This document shows, in pieces, positions 42,183-53,040 of a stretch of DNA of 64,000 nt (position 1 is the first letter of the stretch; the number at the start of each line of letters is the position of its first letter). A program made the position numbers and the translations under genes. This DNA comes from Palaemon carinicauda. Lineage: Eukaryota > Arthropoda > Malacostraca > Decapoda > Palaemonidae. Location of the stretch: contig NC_090745.1 of NCBI RefSeq assembly GCF_036898095.1, positions 86,570,696 through 86,634,695 on the forward strand. The letters run 5' to 3'. Under the pieces are notes generated by a model. That model was not told the DNA's origin and ran no database searches. It was given only the letters and a program-made list of their open reading frames with translations.

Positions 42183-43290
42183 GGTCTGGATGAAGATTGC
42201 CGTTCCTAGCGGGAGTGACCACCTCGGCCGCTCCCTTCTTCCCTCTTACAGACTTGCTCCCTTTCTGGCCTTTGGACTGAAAGGGACGCTTTGACACCTT
42301 AGATGGTCCCGAGGACCTGGAAGTTGAGGGGTTGGAGGTAGCCTGCTGACCACGAGTAGACTGGGATGGTCTTTGATAGGGCCTGGATGTTTTGGCCCCA
42401 TGGAGGAGAGAATCGTTTGACAATTTTCTTCATCAGAATCGTTTGACAATTTTCTTCATCTCTCAACCTCCTCGGGAACAAAGAAAGATGAACCTTTAAG
42501 GGTGGAATTCCTCAACCGTGAGACTTCCACCTTCGCCACCTACTTGTGGAATTTCCCTATGACAGTAGCCCTCTTCTTGAGTATGGCATTCACCAACATT
42601 TGTTGTGCGATAAAAACTCAAGAGTTGGGGTACCTGACAATAAGAAAGATTCCAAGGACTTCCTTGTGGACTTCTTCGAAAGATTGTGGGAGCGCACAAT
42701 GTAGCCCAAGGACCCAAACCATAGGTCAAGCCACGAAGCAGCCTGCATGGCATACTTTGCGCCTCTTGCTATGTTTAGGAGCTCAACTGCCGTGAAGGAG
42801 GCTCTCCAAGTAGAGGGGGTTTGGGTAGGAAGACCCTTCGTAAGAAACTCCAACGAAGTGTCGAGGGATATGGTGGAATGTGGTTCCTTCTCGATCTCAT
42901 AATACTTCCAATGTAAGACAAAAGGAAGTGGTAAAGATCGCAAGGAGGAACCTGCCTTCAAGGAACTAAAAGCTCTAACTATCTGAGCGATAGATTTCCT
43001 TATGGTGGCTGTCAGGCCTTTAGACCAGGGCAGAATTGCACTGGTCTTACGGGGCCTTTGGGTTCCAAAGATTTCATCGAAACTTATCACCTTCCCATCC
43101 TGGGTGGTGGTACCAGGAGTAGACAGCCTATTGATGGCCCTCATGCAAGAGAGGATCTGCCAAAAGGTATGCTCCGACTCTTTTCTCTCTTGTTTCGAGT
43201 GAAAATTCAGACTAGCTGTCCTCGGAAGATATTTGTCATCAGTATCCATTCAATCCACAACCTCCAGGCTTACATCCAGAGCTTAGGGTA
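42183..43290 (-). pseudogene. gag core of element E (5' module)
   Basis: The frame at 42,590-43,249 contains AKYAMQAASWLDLWFGSLGY, then LLSGTPTLEFLSHNKCW, the same block as in B (ASWLDWW, then LLGSGSRALKFLTFQ). Upstream it has SFDEIFGTQRPRKTSAILPW. A 26-bp tandem duplication at 42,411-42,460 (AATCGTTTGACAATTTTCTT plus CATCAG) disturbs the frame downstream. Confidence 0.7.
42411..42460. repeat. 26-bp tandem duplication
   Basis: AATCGTTTGACAATTTTCTT then CATC occurs twice at period 26 within the gag of element E. Period 26 shifts the frame. Confidence 0.95.
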
Positions 43291-44586
43291 GGTCAGGGTT
43301 GTAAACTAGGTTGCTTAAGGGACCTGCCCCAATTCCACCTTTGCCAAACGGTTTTCCCTTGCCTTGGCGTTCTTAGGTTTGGTCTTGGTGTCCTAAGATT
43401 CCCTTCATGCAGGGAGTTGTTCCTCCACGATGTTGGAAGGAACCACTTGCGAGGGTTTAGGGACACCAGTTGCAAAAGCCTTAGCTACAGGAGTCGAAGA
43501 CTCTTCCTCTGCTGGAGGTAAGGATATTGGATGCTGGTCAGGAGGTACTCAATTTCTTAAGGGTTGGACAGTAATCTCCCGGGGCGAGTCGATGTCCCTG
43601 CTCGTCCTAGGGTGGAGTTACGTTTCTCCTCCTCTGTCGCTTCGTCAAGATCTCCCAAGCCTTCACTGGAATAAAGGGAAAGTTCTCAAGGATGGATCAG
43701 TGGCTGAAGGCACCTCGGCACTAGATCACGAGGGGGATGATCGTCGCGCCTTGTTTGACAACAGTCTCCTTCGAGGGTCAGAACTCTTATGCGACAAACT
43801 CGAATTGGACTCTAAGAGAATCCGAGGAGTGGCCCTGACTGGAGCAGTCGGGGGCTGTGGGAGTGGAGGAGCCACAGCCAAGGACTTTTGTAGGGTAGTT
43901 AGAAAAGCACTAACCAATAAGGGGAGATCAGCAACCTTCGAGAAGTTCTGGGTTTCCCTAAAGAATCCAGGAGGAGAACATTGTCTACGAGGAACCCTAA
44001 AATGAGCCGAGTCATTGTAGGAGAGAGCCTCTGTGGCAACAAGAGATCTAACTTCGTCCAGCGACGAGGATGGTCCAGGCTAAAAGGTACATTGGCTTAT
44101 CTATTAGTAGGCTCCTTAAACCCTTCTGGGAAGGGTATTGGTGGCCTGCAGCTAGGGGTGGTAGAATCTGGAGGCAGAGGTGCTTCAACCGCACATGCTC
44201 ACAATTCCGATAACGCCACTCATCAATCGCTCGTGAAAATCCCTGATTTGCGAGTGAAATTGCGAGTTTCGCTCGACAATGGGCGCAATTCATGAGTAGA
44301 GATGCTCTTCACACGACCACTAGGAGCCATCTTGGACGATGGAAGCTTTGAGCATTCTTGTTGCTTCAAAAGGCTGCCTACGCCATACGTAGTAGGCAGT
44401 TGGGGCTTCTAAGTAAGGGCAACTCGAAGCGTTGTTAAGTGCGTCACAGAGGAACACTGAGAACATCGCATAGGCGAACGCTTCGCTAAAGCACCCCAGG
44501 CAGCAAAGGGCACTAGGGGTAGCTTAGCTGGACACCTGTCTGTAGGCTGTTCCATTGCAAGATCAGGTTCGTTCTGACTTCATTTG
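43291..44586. other. Element E gag/linker region, no clear frame
   Basis: Long frames exist on the plus strand (43,430-44,005), but they are antisense to the element and show no known motif. The minus strand is broken here. Confidence 0.4.
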
Positions 44587-45646
44587 GGAGATGGACGAGT
44601 TGAGCAGTGATGTGCAGATGGACTGCACGCATGTGCTTAACTCTTCCTCTCAACGAGGAATGTCTAGATCATGATCATGAACGCAATGTTCGCGATCGTG
44701 AACGTTCTATTCGTGATATCGAGCGTCTAGCCTGAACGCCGTGAACGTCTTGAGTGCCAAGCATGCAAACCTGAGCGTTGGCCTCGAGATAGTGAAAGTC
44801 GCCCTTGCGAGCATGAGCGTCACCCTCGTGAGCGTGAGCATTATCCTCGTGATCTTGATCAATGCGATCTAGAACACGAGCGTCCAGACCTGGATCTAGA
44901 CCTAGTTGCTCATGATCAAGATGACAGCGATCGCAAGACTTTTCCTAGTGAAGAGGAACGCCTCCTAGAAGAGCGTTGAGACTGTTGGCCTCGTGAGCGT
45001 GATCCTCTACAGCAAGAACGCGTTCTGGAAGAAGTGTTGAGATCGCGATAACCTACGATCTCTATGATGAGTTTCAGATCCTCGTGAATGACAATCAGAA
45101 GACGAGTGTCCCAAAGGGCGAGGAGATGGAGTCTCTCGTCCTCGTGCGCCACTGGTAGAAGGAGCGCTGATATCATGAAGATCATCTCCTCCAGTCAAAG
45201 TATTTCTGTGGGGAGAAACATGAGGCTGAGGGTTAAGAGATGACGATGTCCCAGGATGGTGATCAGGACCGTCGTCAGTGGGAGGCGGCTGGAGGGGGGA
45301 ATGCGAGCGATCGCCTCATCCATGCGGGGAGGGTCCACGAGAGGGCAACAGGTGGACTTTGCAACCTCCAAAGCACAGGATGTTGAGGGCTCTAGAGTAG
45401 GATCCTGCTAGGCACCATGCTGAAGGAGTTAAAGTAGGGCTTCATTCGTAGGGGGTGCAGAAACCCCTAAAGACGGCCCCGCCTGCAACACATCTGCAAG
45501 GAAGAAAGGCTCCCCGGTGGCTGGAGGTGAAGTTGCTCCTCTGGGGGAAGCAACTAACCTCCCCAGTACCCCAAGGTTGCCAAGGAATTATCCAGTCTGC
45601 ACTCCTGCTCAATCATCCTCCAAAGGAAAGCGAGCGAGAAGGAGCT

Positions 45647-45997
45647 TTAGAAAGAGGTTTGAGAAGAAGAACGTACTTTACTCGACCCTGAGGGAGAAAG
45701 ATTGTGCTTCACGTTCTTCTTCCTGCGCCGTCCAAACTTCTCCCATTGGGAGGCAGGAGACTCTTCATAGGGCAAACCCTGCTCGTAACGATGCCCTCTA
45801 CAAAATGGACACAGAGAGTGCAGGTCAGTACTCACCGAAGAAACGAAGGTACTGCACGAAGCACCCTTGCGCCCAGGACATGTCAGCATGAGGGCGATCA
45901 GAAGAAGACAAACATACCTGTAAAGAGAAAGAAAAAATTGAAAAGTCCAATGACAGCCTTTGGAAGAGAGTGGAGACGTCCGTTCTCTACAAGCCAA
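45647..45997 (-). CDS. gag N-terminal Cys-rich domain, element E, tandem copy 1
   Basis: A 116-codon frame reads MLTCPGRKGASCSTFVSSVS, then TDLHSLCPFCRG, RYEQGLPYEESPASQWEKFG and a basic RRRKKNVKH segment. The Cys/His layout (C-P-G-R, C, then H-x2-C-x2-C-R-G) and the following acidic and tryptophan-containing segment match element B's gag N-terminus, so it is probably zinc- and nucleic acid-binding. It stays open to 45,647. Downstream RS-rich sequence (DRRLSRSQH, SRGSETHHRD) at 45,007-45,198 is in another frame. The upstream Met in MACRERT is probably leader. Confidence 0.6.
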   Translation of the reverse strand: MACRERTSPLSSKGCHWTFQFFLSLYRYVCLLLIALMLTCPGRKGASCSTFVSSVSTDLHSLCPFCRGHRYEQGLPYEESPASQWEKFGRRRKKNVKHNLSPSGSSKVRSSSQTSF

Positions 45998-46039
45998 AAG
46001 AAAAAAGTGACATAGCTCACAGCTAAGAGTGTACAGTAT

Positions 46040-46200
46040 ACCGTATATAGGTAGCTGGGTAACCGCCAGCCAACCCCTGCCAACCCACTCAAGTAGTTAG
46101 GCAGAGTTGCCACTTCGCACTTTTAGTCTAATGGCTACCTTCCAGCTTCGCCAAAGGATAATCCACATAAATAACGAAAGGTTTGTTAGTATGGGAACAA
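46040..46200. repeat. Right (5') ITR end of element E (copy 1; repeated at 47,755-47,915 and 49,470-49,630)
   Basis: GGTAACCGCCAGCCAACC pairs with GGTTGGCTGGCGGTA near 37,293. The end GGTTTGTTAGTATGGGAACA then A has the D/G type of right terminus. The following ~100 bp are genomic flank carried along in the triplication. Confidence 0.7.
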
Positions 46201-47361
46201 ATGTCTTTTTGATAGGAACAGGGTTTACATATACTGTACCTTTGTAAAGTTTAAATTTTGTTTTCATTCTTATTTTGGACAAGCTTTTCAAATGAAAAGA
46301 TGGAGATGGACGAGTTGAGCAGTGATGTGCAGATGGACTGCACGCATGTGCTTAACTCTTCCTCTCAACGAGGAATGTCTAGATCATGATCATGAACGCA
46401 ATGTTCGCGATCGTGAACGTTCTATTCGTGATATCGAGCGTCTAGCCTGAACGCCGTGAACGTCTTGAGTGCCAAGCATGCAAACCTGAGCGTTGGCCTC
46501 GAGATAGTGAAAGTCGCCCTTGCGAGCATGAGCGTCACCCTCGTGAGCGTGAGCATTATCCTCGTGATCTTGATCAATGCGATCTAGAACACGAGCGTCC
46601 AGACCTGGATCTAGACCTAGTTGCTCATGATCAAGATGACAGCGATCGCAAGACTTTTCCTAGTGAAGAGGAACGCCTCCTAGGAGAGCGTTGAGACTGT
46701 TGGCCTCGTGAGCGTGATCCTCTACAGCAAGAACGCGTTCTGGAAGAAGTGTTGAGATCGCGATAACCTACGATCTCTATGATGAGTTTCAGATCCTCGT
46801 GAATGACAATCAGAAGACGAGTGTCCCAAAGGGCGAGGAGATGGAGTCTCTCGTCCTCGTGCGCCACTGGTAGAAGGAGCGCTGATATCATGAAGATCAT
46901 CTCCTCCAGTCAAAGTATTTCTGTGGGGAGAAACATGAGGCTGAGGGTTAAGAGATGACGATGTCCCAGGATGGTGATCAGGACCGTCGTCAGTGGGAGG
47001 CGGCTGGAGGGGGGAATGCGAGCGATCGCCTCATCCATGCGGGGAGGGTCCACGAGAGGGCAACAGGTGGACTTTGCAACCTCCAAAGCACAGGATGTTG
47101 AGGGCTCTAGAGTAGGATCCTGCTAGGCACCATGCTGAAGGAGTTAAAGTAGGGCTTCATTCATAGGGGGTGCAGAAACCCCTAAAGACGGCCCCGCCTG
47201 CAACACATCTGCAAGGAAGAAAGGCTCCCCGGTGGCTGGAGGTGAAGTTGCTCCTCTGGGGGAAGCAACTAACCTCCCCAGTACCCCAAGGTTGCCAAGG
47301 AATTATCCAGTCTGCACTCCTGCTCAATCATCCTCCAAAGGAAAGCGAGCGAGAAGGAGCT

Positions 47362-47712
47362 TTAGAAAGAGGTTTGAGAAGAAGAACGTACTTTACTCGA
47401 CCCTGAGGGAGAAAGATTGTGCTTCACGTTCTTCTTCCTGCGCCGTCCAAACTTCTCCCATTGGGAGGCAGGAGACTCTTCATAGGGCAAACCCTGCTCG
47501 TAACGATGCCCTCTACAAAATGGACACAGAGAGTGCAGGTCAGTACTCACCGAAGAAACGAAGGTACTGCACGAAGCACCCTTGCGCCCAGGACATGTCA
47601 GCATGAGGGCGATCAGAAGAAGACAAACATACCTGTAAAGAGAAAGAAAAAATTGAAAAGTCCAATGACAGCCTTTGGAAGAGAGTGGAGACGTCCGTTC
47701 TCTACAAGCCAA
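47362..47712 (-). CDS. gag N-terminal Cys-rich domain, element E, tandem copy 2
   Basis: It is identical in translation to copy 1. It is cut off from the rest of gag by the next repeat junction, so it cannot encode a full protein. Confidence 0.5.
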   Translation of the reverse strand: MACRERTSPLSSKGCHWTFQFFLSLYRYVCLLLIALMLTCPGRKGASCSTFVSSVSTDLHSLCPFCRGHRYEQGLPYEESPASQWEKFGRRRKKNVKHNLSPSGSSKVRSSSQTSF

Positions 47713-49076
47713 AAGAAAAAAGTGACATAGCTCACAGCTAAGAGTGTACAGTATACCGTATATAGGTAGCTGGGTAACCGCCAGCCAACCCCTGCCAACC
47801 CACTCAAGTAGTTAGGCAGAGTTGCCACTTCGCACTTTTAGTCTAATGGCTACCTTCCAGCTTCGCCAAAGGATAATCCACATAAATAACGAAAGGTTTG
47901 TTAGTATGGGAACAAATGTCTTTTTGATAGGAACAGGGTTTACATATACTGTACCTTTGTAAAGTTTAAATTTTGTTTTCATTCTTATTTTGGACAAGCT
48001 TTTCAAATGAAAAGATGGAGATGGACGAGTTGAGCAGTGATGTGCAGATGGACTGCACGCATGTGCTTAACTCTTCCTCTCAACGAGGAATGTCTAGATC
48101 ATGATCATGAACGCAATGTTCGCGATCGTGAACGTTCTATTCGTGATATCGAGCGTCTAGCCTGAACGCCGTGAACGTCTTGAGTGCCAAGCATGCAAAC
48201 CTGAGCGTTGGCCTCGAGATAGTGAAAGTCGCCCTTGCGAGCATGAGCGTCACCCTCGTGAGCGTGAGCATTATCCTCGTGATCTTGATCAATGCGATCT
48301 AGAACACGAGCGTCCAGACCTGGATCTAGACCTAGTTGCTCATGATCAAGATGACAGCGATCGCAAGACTTTTCCTAGTGAAGAGGAACGCCTCCTAGGA
48401 GAGCGTTGAGACTGTTGGCCTCGTGAGCGTGATCCTCTACAGCAAGAACGCGTTCTGGAAGAAGTGTTGAGATCGCGATAACCTACGATCTCTATGATGA
48501 GTTTCAGATCCTCGTGAATGACAATCAGAAGACGAGTGTCCCAAAGGGCGAGGAGATGGAGTCTCTCGTCCTCGTGCGCCACTGGTAGAAGGAGCGCTGA
48601 TATCATGAAGATCATCTCCTCCAGTCAAAGTATTTCTGTGGGGAGAAACATGAGGCTGAGGGTTAAGAGATGACGATGTCCCAGGATGGTGATCAGGACC
48701 GTCGTCAGTGGGAGGCGGCTGGAGGGGGGAATGCGAGCGATCGCCTCATCCATGCGGGGAGGGTCCACGAGAGGGCAACAGGTGGACTTTGCAACCTCCA
48801 AAGCACAGGATGTTGAGGGCTCTAGAGTAGGATCCTGCTAGGCACCATGCTGAAGGAGTTAAAGTAGGGCTTCATTCGTAGGGGGTGCAGAAACCCCTAA
48901 AGACGGCCCCGCCTGCAACACATCTGCAAGGAAGAAAGGCTCCCCGGTGGCTGGAGGTGAAGTTGCTCCTCTGGGGGAAGCAACTAACCTCCCCAGTACC
49001 CCAAGGTTGCCAAGGAATTATCCAGTCTGCACTCCTGCTCAATCATCCTCCAAAGGAAAGCGAGCGAGAAGGAGCT

Positions 49077-49427
49077 TTAGAAAGAGGTTTGAGAAGAAGA
49101 ACGTACTTTACTCGACCCTGAGGGAGAAAGATTGTGCTTCACGTTCTTCTTCCTGCGCCGTCCAAACTTCTCCCATTGGGAGGCAGGAGACTCTTCATAG
49201 GGCAAACCCTGCTCGTAACGATGCCCTCTACAAAATGGACACAGAGAGTGCAGGTCAGTACTCACCGAAGAAACGAAGGTACTGCACGAAGCACCCTTGC
49301 GCCCAGGACATGTCAGCATGAGGGCGATCAGAAGAAGACAAACATACCTGTAAAGAGAAAGAAAAAATTGAAAAGTCCAATGACAGCCTTTGGAAGAGAG
49401 TGGAGACGTCCGTTCTCTACAAGCCAA
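49077..49427 (-). CDS. gag N-terminal Cys-rich domain, element E, tandem copy 3
   Basis: It is identical in translation to copy 1. It lies next to the true outer end of the element (49,630) and the host exon at 49,825. It is cut off from downstream gag by the repeat junction at 48,017. Confidence 0.5.
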   Translation of the reverse strand: MACRERTSPLSSKGCHWTFQFFLSLYRYVCLLLIALMLTCPGRKGASCSTFVSSVSTDLHSLCPFCRGHRYEQGLPYEESPASQWEKFGRRRKKNVKHNLSPSGSSKVRSSSQTSF

Positions 49428-49824
49428 AAGAAAAAAGTGACATAGCTCACAGCTAAGAGTGTACAGTATACCGTATATAGGTAGCTGGGTAACCGCCAGC
49501 CAACCCCTGCCAACCCACTCAAGTAGTTAGGCAGAGTTGCCACTTCGCACTTTTAGTCTAATGGCTACCTTCCAGCTTCGCCAAAGGATAATCCACATAA
49601 ATAACGAAAGGTTTGTTAGTATGGGAACAAATGTCTTTTTGATAGGAACAGGGTTTACATATACTGTACCTTTGTAAAGTTTAAATTTTGTTTTCATTCT
49701 TATTTTGGACAAGCTTTTCAAATGAAATATTACGACTACATAAACTACAGTTTCATGGAAATAGAAGATTTTTAATTAATAAATAATGATTTGCTAGTTA
49801 CACTGTAAACTAAACACTACTTAC

Positions 49825-49943
49825 CTTAAACCACCATGTAAAGATTTAGTAATAGCAACTGTCCCCACAATATTCTTTTTCAGACCATCTAAATTTATTG
49901 CTCTTGCATCAAGATCAGTTTCACTCAGAAAGTCATATTCAAT
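49825..49943 (-). CDS. GNAT acetyltransferase (NAT8-like), middle exon
   Basis: This 119-nt exon has an acceptor TTTTTTTTACAG at 49,944 and a donor AAG|GTAAGT at 49,824. Following in phase 0 from the exon at 63,904, it reads IEYDFLSETDLDARAINLDG, then LKKNIVGTVAITKSLHGG. The stretch KNIVGTVAI is the GNAT beta strand before the acetyl-CoA loop. The last two bases (AG) are completed to Arg by the first base of the exon at 26,550-26,691. It lies only about 100 bp beyond the triplicated end of element E. Confidence 0.85.
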
Positions 49944-51118
49944 CTGTAAAAAAAAAAGAAAAAAAAAATATTATTATCTACATAGTTACAGAAATAAGCA
50001 CTGTTCTTAACATAGCTTCAATATTTCACAGCCCAAAACCCCAATTTCCAATATACCTATTAGGGACCATTAAAACCAGTCTAAATTGATAATGCTCCAT
50101 GATTAATAGCTTAGTTTCCCATGAATGCAACCTTTAATGCTTGAAATTAATTTATTGTTGCTTTCATAGCTTTTCATTGCTATGACGAATAAAATTAATC
50201 AACATTAAAATACTGAAAAAGTTCATAGGAAAATGCATCATTAAAAGATTGTTTAACTATAAACCTACTAACTGAAGAATACTTATCTTTATGCACTGAA
50301 TGAATTCAAAGATGCTCAAAACTTGAAAAAAAGATAAATAGTAAGCCTCCTTCAGGTCTCAGAAAACAAGGATAACTTATTGTGTCTATGTACTGCAATG
50401 TTTCCAGTTATTATTAGTTTTCATTTTTAAATCCCACTATTGTGTTAAATTTTAATCTTCGAAATACATATTCCAACTAAAATATTTTTAGAAAAATATT
50501 ACAGGTTTGTGTTCCCTGTTTAGTCATTTCATCAGTAAAGTTTTAAATAATTTAAGAGGCAGGAATAGCAGAAATTGAGGACTTGGTGATAGAGATTACC
50601 CCCCAACACATCATTCTCGGTCCCAGCCATAGGATGTCGAGCTGGACTGCCATCAAAACAATTAATTTCAATAAAATTATACTACTCACATTCCAGTGTT
50701 TATGATGTTTAAATATATTTGTTCATTAATTTGTTCATTGGGATTGGCAATAAAACAAAAACAAACCAATATTTTCCTTTTATGCAGCGTGTTTAGGAAG
50801 AAGTGGACATAGAATCGCCTTCATTTCATTTAAGGATACAGTAACTGAAACAACATTTGTAATAACATCATTTTTACACAAACCTTATGGGATAAGATAT
50901 CGGTTGCTGCAAAAGCTAGCCCATAGGCAGATGGTTATGTAATTTAGCAGTTGTTTTATGCTAAAGATATTAGATAAAGTTTTTGACCTTGTCTTATCTA
51001 AAGGTTGTCCTATGTGTGGCAACATACAGCAATTCATAAATACCTGCTTATCATTATTACTATAATTAGCCTACTGCCCTCATTAGGCTATAAAACGGAT
51101 TTTGAGCGAAGCGAAAAA
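49944..51118. other. Intron sequence of the GNAT gene
   Basis: AT-rich; an A-rich tract at 49,947-49,970 is the complement of the splice acceptor's pyrimidine tract. No gene or repeat is recognised. Confidence 0.5.
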
Positions 51119-51427
51119 TCTATTTTTGGGTGAGATAGCCATGTCGTCCTGATGGAAGGTTCCTTTAAGTAGCTTCCTAGGGTATATTTGACTACAGTCA
51201 TATTCCCAGAGAATTTACCTTAAGGTCTCCAGAATTTTAACTCCTGGCGCGAATATCCCTAAAGTTTCCCTTTAGGGATATGGCATAATATCACAGGACG
51301 TATTCTTGACACGCCACATAGCAATCTTCACCCCGAATAGCGTTTACGCTTCGAGGGGGAAAGTGGCAAAAAACCAAGGGTAGCCGTTAATAAGGTACCC
51401 TTCCTCCGTTACTATTTGAGTATCTAG
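51119..51427. repeat. Left ITR of element F (first part)
   Basis: It is inverted relative to 60,235-60,550: ATGTCGTCCTGATGGAAGGT, CTTAAGGTCTCCAGAATT, TATCCCTAAAGTTTCCCT and TCACCCCGAATAGCGTTTAC all recur in reverse complement. It continues at about 51,937-51,960 (GGCGCCATCATCGCCGCCAT) after a LINE insertion. Confidence 0.93.
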
Positions 51428-51936
51428 ATTATTATTATTATTATTATTACTATCCAAGCTACAACCCTAGTTGGAAAAGCAAGATGCTATAAGCCCAGGG
51501 GCTCCAACAGGGAAAAATAGCCCAGTGAGGAAAGGAAATAAGGAAATAAATAAATGAAGAGAACAAATTAACAATAAATCATTCTAAAAACAGTAACGTC
51601 AAAACAGACATGTCATATATAAACTATTAACAGCATCAAAAACAAATATGTCATAAATAAACTATAAAAAGACTCATGTCCGCCTGGTCAACAAAAAAGC
51701 ATTTGCTCCAACTTTGAACTTTTGAAGTTCTACTGATTCAACCACCCGATTAGGAAGATCATTCCACAACTTGGTAACAGCTGGAATAAAACTTCTAGAG
51801 TACTGCGTAGTATTGAGTCTCGTGATGGAGAAGGCCTGGCTATTAGAATTAACTGCCTGCCTAGTATTACGAACAGGATAGAATTGTCCAGAGAGATCTG
51901 AATGTAAAGGATGGTCAGAGTTATGAAAAATCTTAT
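51428..51936 (-). pseudogene. LINE 3' end inserted in the ITR of element F
   Basis: On the minus strand the C-terminus of a LINE ORF (a SFIPAVTKLWNDLPNRVVES-type block after correcting one frame, near 51,735-51,800) is followed by a 3' UTR and ends in (AAT)n at about 51,431-51,450. The 3' UTR contains CCAACTAGGGTTGTAGCTTG. It breaks the ITR at ATCTAGAT|GGCGCC, known from the intact right ITR at about 60,250. Confidence 0.75.
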
Positions 51937-52045
51937 GGCGCCATCATCGCCGCCATGATTATTCCTTGTAGCGTTGAGCAAGGTGCTACAGATACAGTAG
52001 ATTCGGGAGGGATCTGCCAAAGCCTTTTCATAAAACGGAGGGTGG

Positions 52046-52119
52046 GTCCATCAGGACGACATGGCTATCTCACCCAAAAATAGAAGGCTCAAGCCATGTC
52101 GTCCTGATGGAAGGTTACC
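52046..52119. repeat. Internal complementary region (ICR) of element F
   Basis: Its reverse complement goes from the right end (AACCTTCCATCAGGACGACA, then TGGC) to the left end (TCTATTTTTGGGTGAGATAG). It is itself palindromic around CCATCAGGACGACATGGC. Confidence 0.88.
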
Positions 52120-53040
52120 AGAGCATTAATGTATCTGTGGATTTTCTATTGTGCCTTAACCACAAGACAATATTTCCTTGGTCACTCAGACCTTAGGGAC
52201 ATATGATGTTACCGTTATACGTCATTACTTCTAATCATGAACTATGTTAGTGCTTCCTGCCCCCCTACAGGGAAGAGTCATCCCAGACTCAGGAAAAAGT
52301 CTCAAGGTTTGCATATTCCATATGAACAAACCTAGCAACAAAAGGTATACAGGTCTCACTAAATACCCAATCAGTCGAAGTTTGTATTCCCAATACGAAC
52401 AAATGTTTATAGCATCCAAGGCATACAGGATTAGCTGTATGCGAAGACAGACAGGTTTGTATTCGTGTAGAAACAAGGTATGTATACACAGAAAAAAGGT
52501 TTGTCTACATGTAAGAACAAAGTTATTACAGTTGTTCTCGTGTTAATAAGCAGATAAAAAGGGGAATAATAAATAATGCTCTTACAAATCTTCATTTATT
52601 TGAATTTGGGTCGAAATAAGACGCAAATACCAATCAATTTTTTATTGGTAATCAAAAATTTTTTAATTCAACATACATTTTATAGTAACACAAAAAATGT
52701 TAGTGAATAATAATAAACATAAAACATACAGGCAAGCTCAGAAATACTTGTTTCACCTGAAAAGAAACAATCATAATGCCACCAAACTGAAAATTTAATA
52801 AATTTTCTAATATACATTTCAGTGAATGACTGTCTTTTCACACTGTGTAAAAAGCACATGGCACAAGTGTTAACTTTTTATGTTTCTTCACCTTTAGTAT
52901 CTGGAACAGTCCATAGTGTTACCCTGGTGACACTTCACTTTACATGTTGCACTGTAAGGTGTCAACACGCACACCCTGTACATGACAGTCCCAATCAATT
53001 CACTGTTCCTCGCACCACTAAGTGACAGGTTTTAGTACAC
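52120..53040. other. 3' spacer of element F with quasi-palindrome array
   Basis: No gene is seen. Four imperfect palindromes of 26-29 bp with the form AGGTTTGTAT...GAACAAA lie at 52,305-52,333, 52,378-52,404, 52,453-52,478 and 52,498-52,523. The rest is AT-rich. Confidence 0.6.

Larger units (their letters stand above)
37189..46200 (-). mobile_element. DIRS-like element E, chimeric (two gag-RT modules)
   Basis: The left end continues from 29,480-29,497 across element D. The right end is at 46,200 (ATGGGAACAA) and is repeated at 47,915 and 49,630 by the tandem triplication. Inverted matches between GGTTGGCTGGCGGTA near 37,293 and its complement near 46,060 support a shared ITR. Content on the minus strand is gag (45,990-42,183), the N-terminal RT only (42,182-41,640), then a second gag (41,640-39,944), RT-RH (40,020-38,560) and recombinase (38,558-37,329). 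No ICR is visible at the left and the recombinase C-terminus is missing, so the left end is also deleted. It is best read as a fusion of two related elements. Confidence 0.7.
44587..49727. repeat. Three tandem copies of a 1,715-bp segment
   Basis: The copies are 44,587-46,301, 46,302-48,016 and 48,017-49,727. They are almost identical; I noted differences only at single bases, for example AGAAGAG versus AGGAGAG at about 44,968/46,683/48,398 and ATTCGTAGG versus ATTCATAGG at about 47,164. Each holds the gag N-terminus, leader and right ITR of element E plus about 100 bp of flanking DNA outside the element. The duplication therefore came after insertion. The copy-copy junction shows only a short overlap (GGAGATGG). 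Confidence 0.95.

Noticed and set aside
45455..46015. Plus-strand frames repeated in all three tandem copies
   Set aside because: They are antisense to the gag N-terminus and leader of element E. Their repetition reflects the DNA duplication, not selection.
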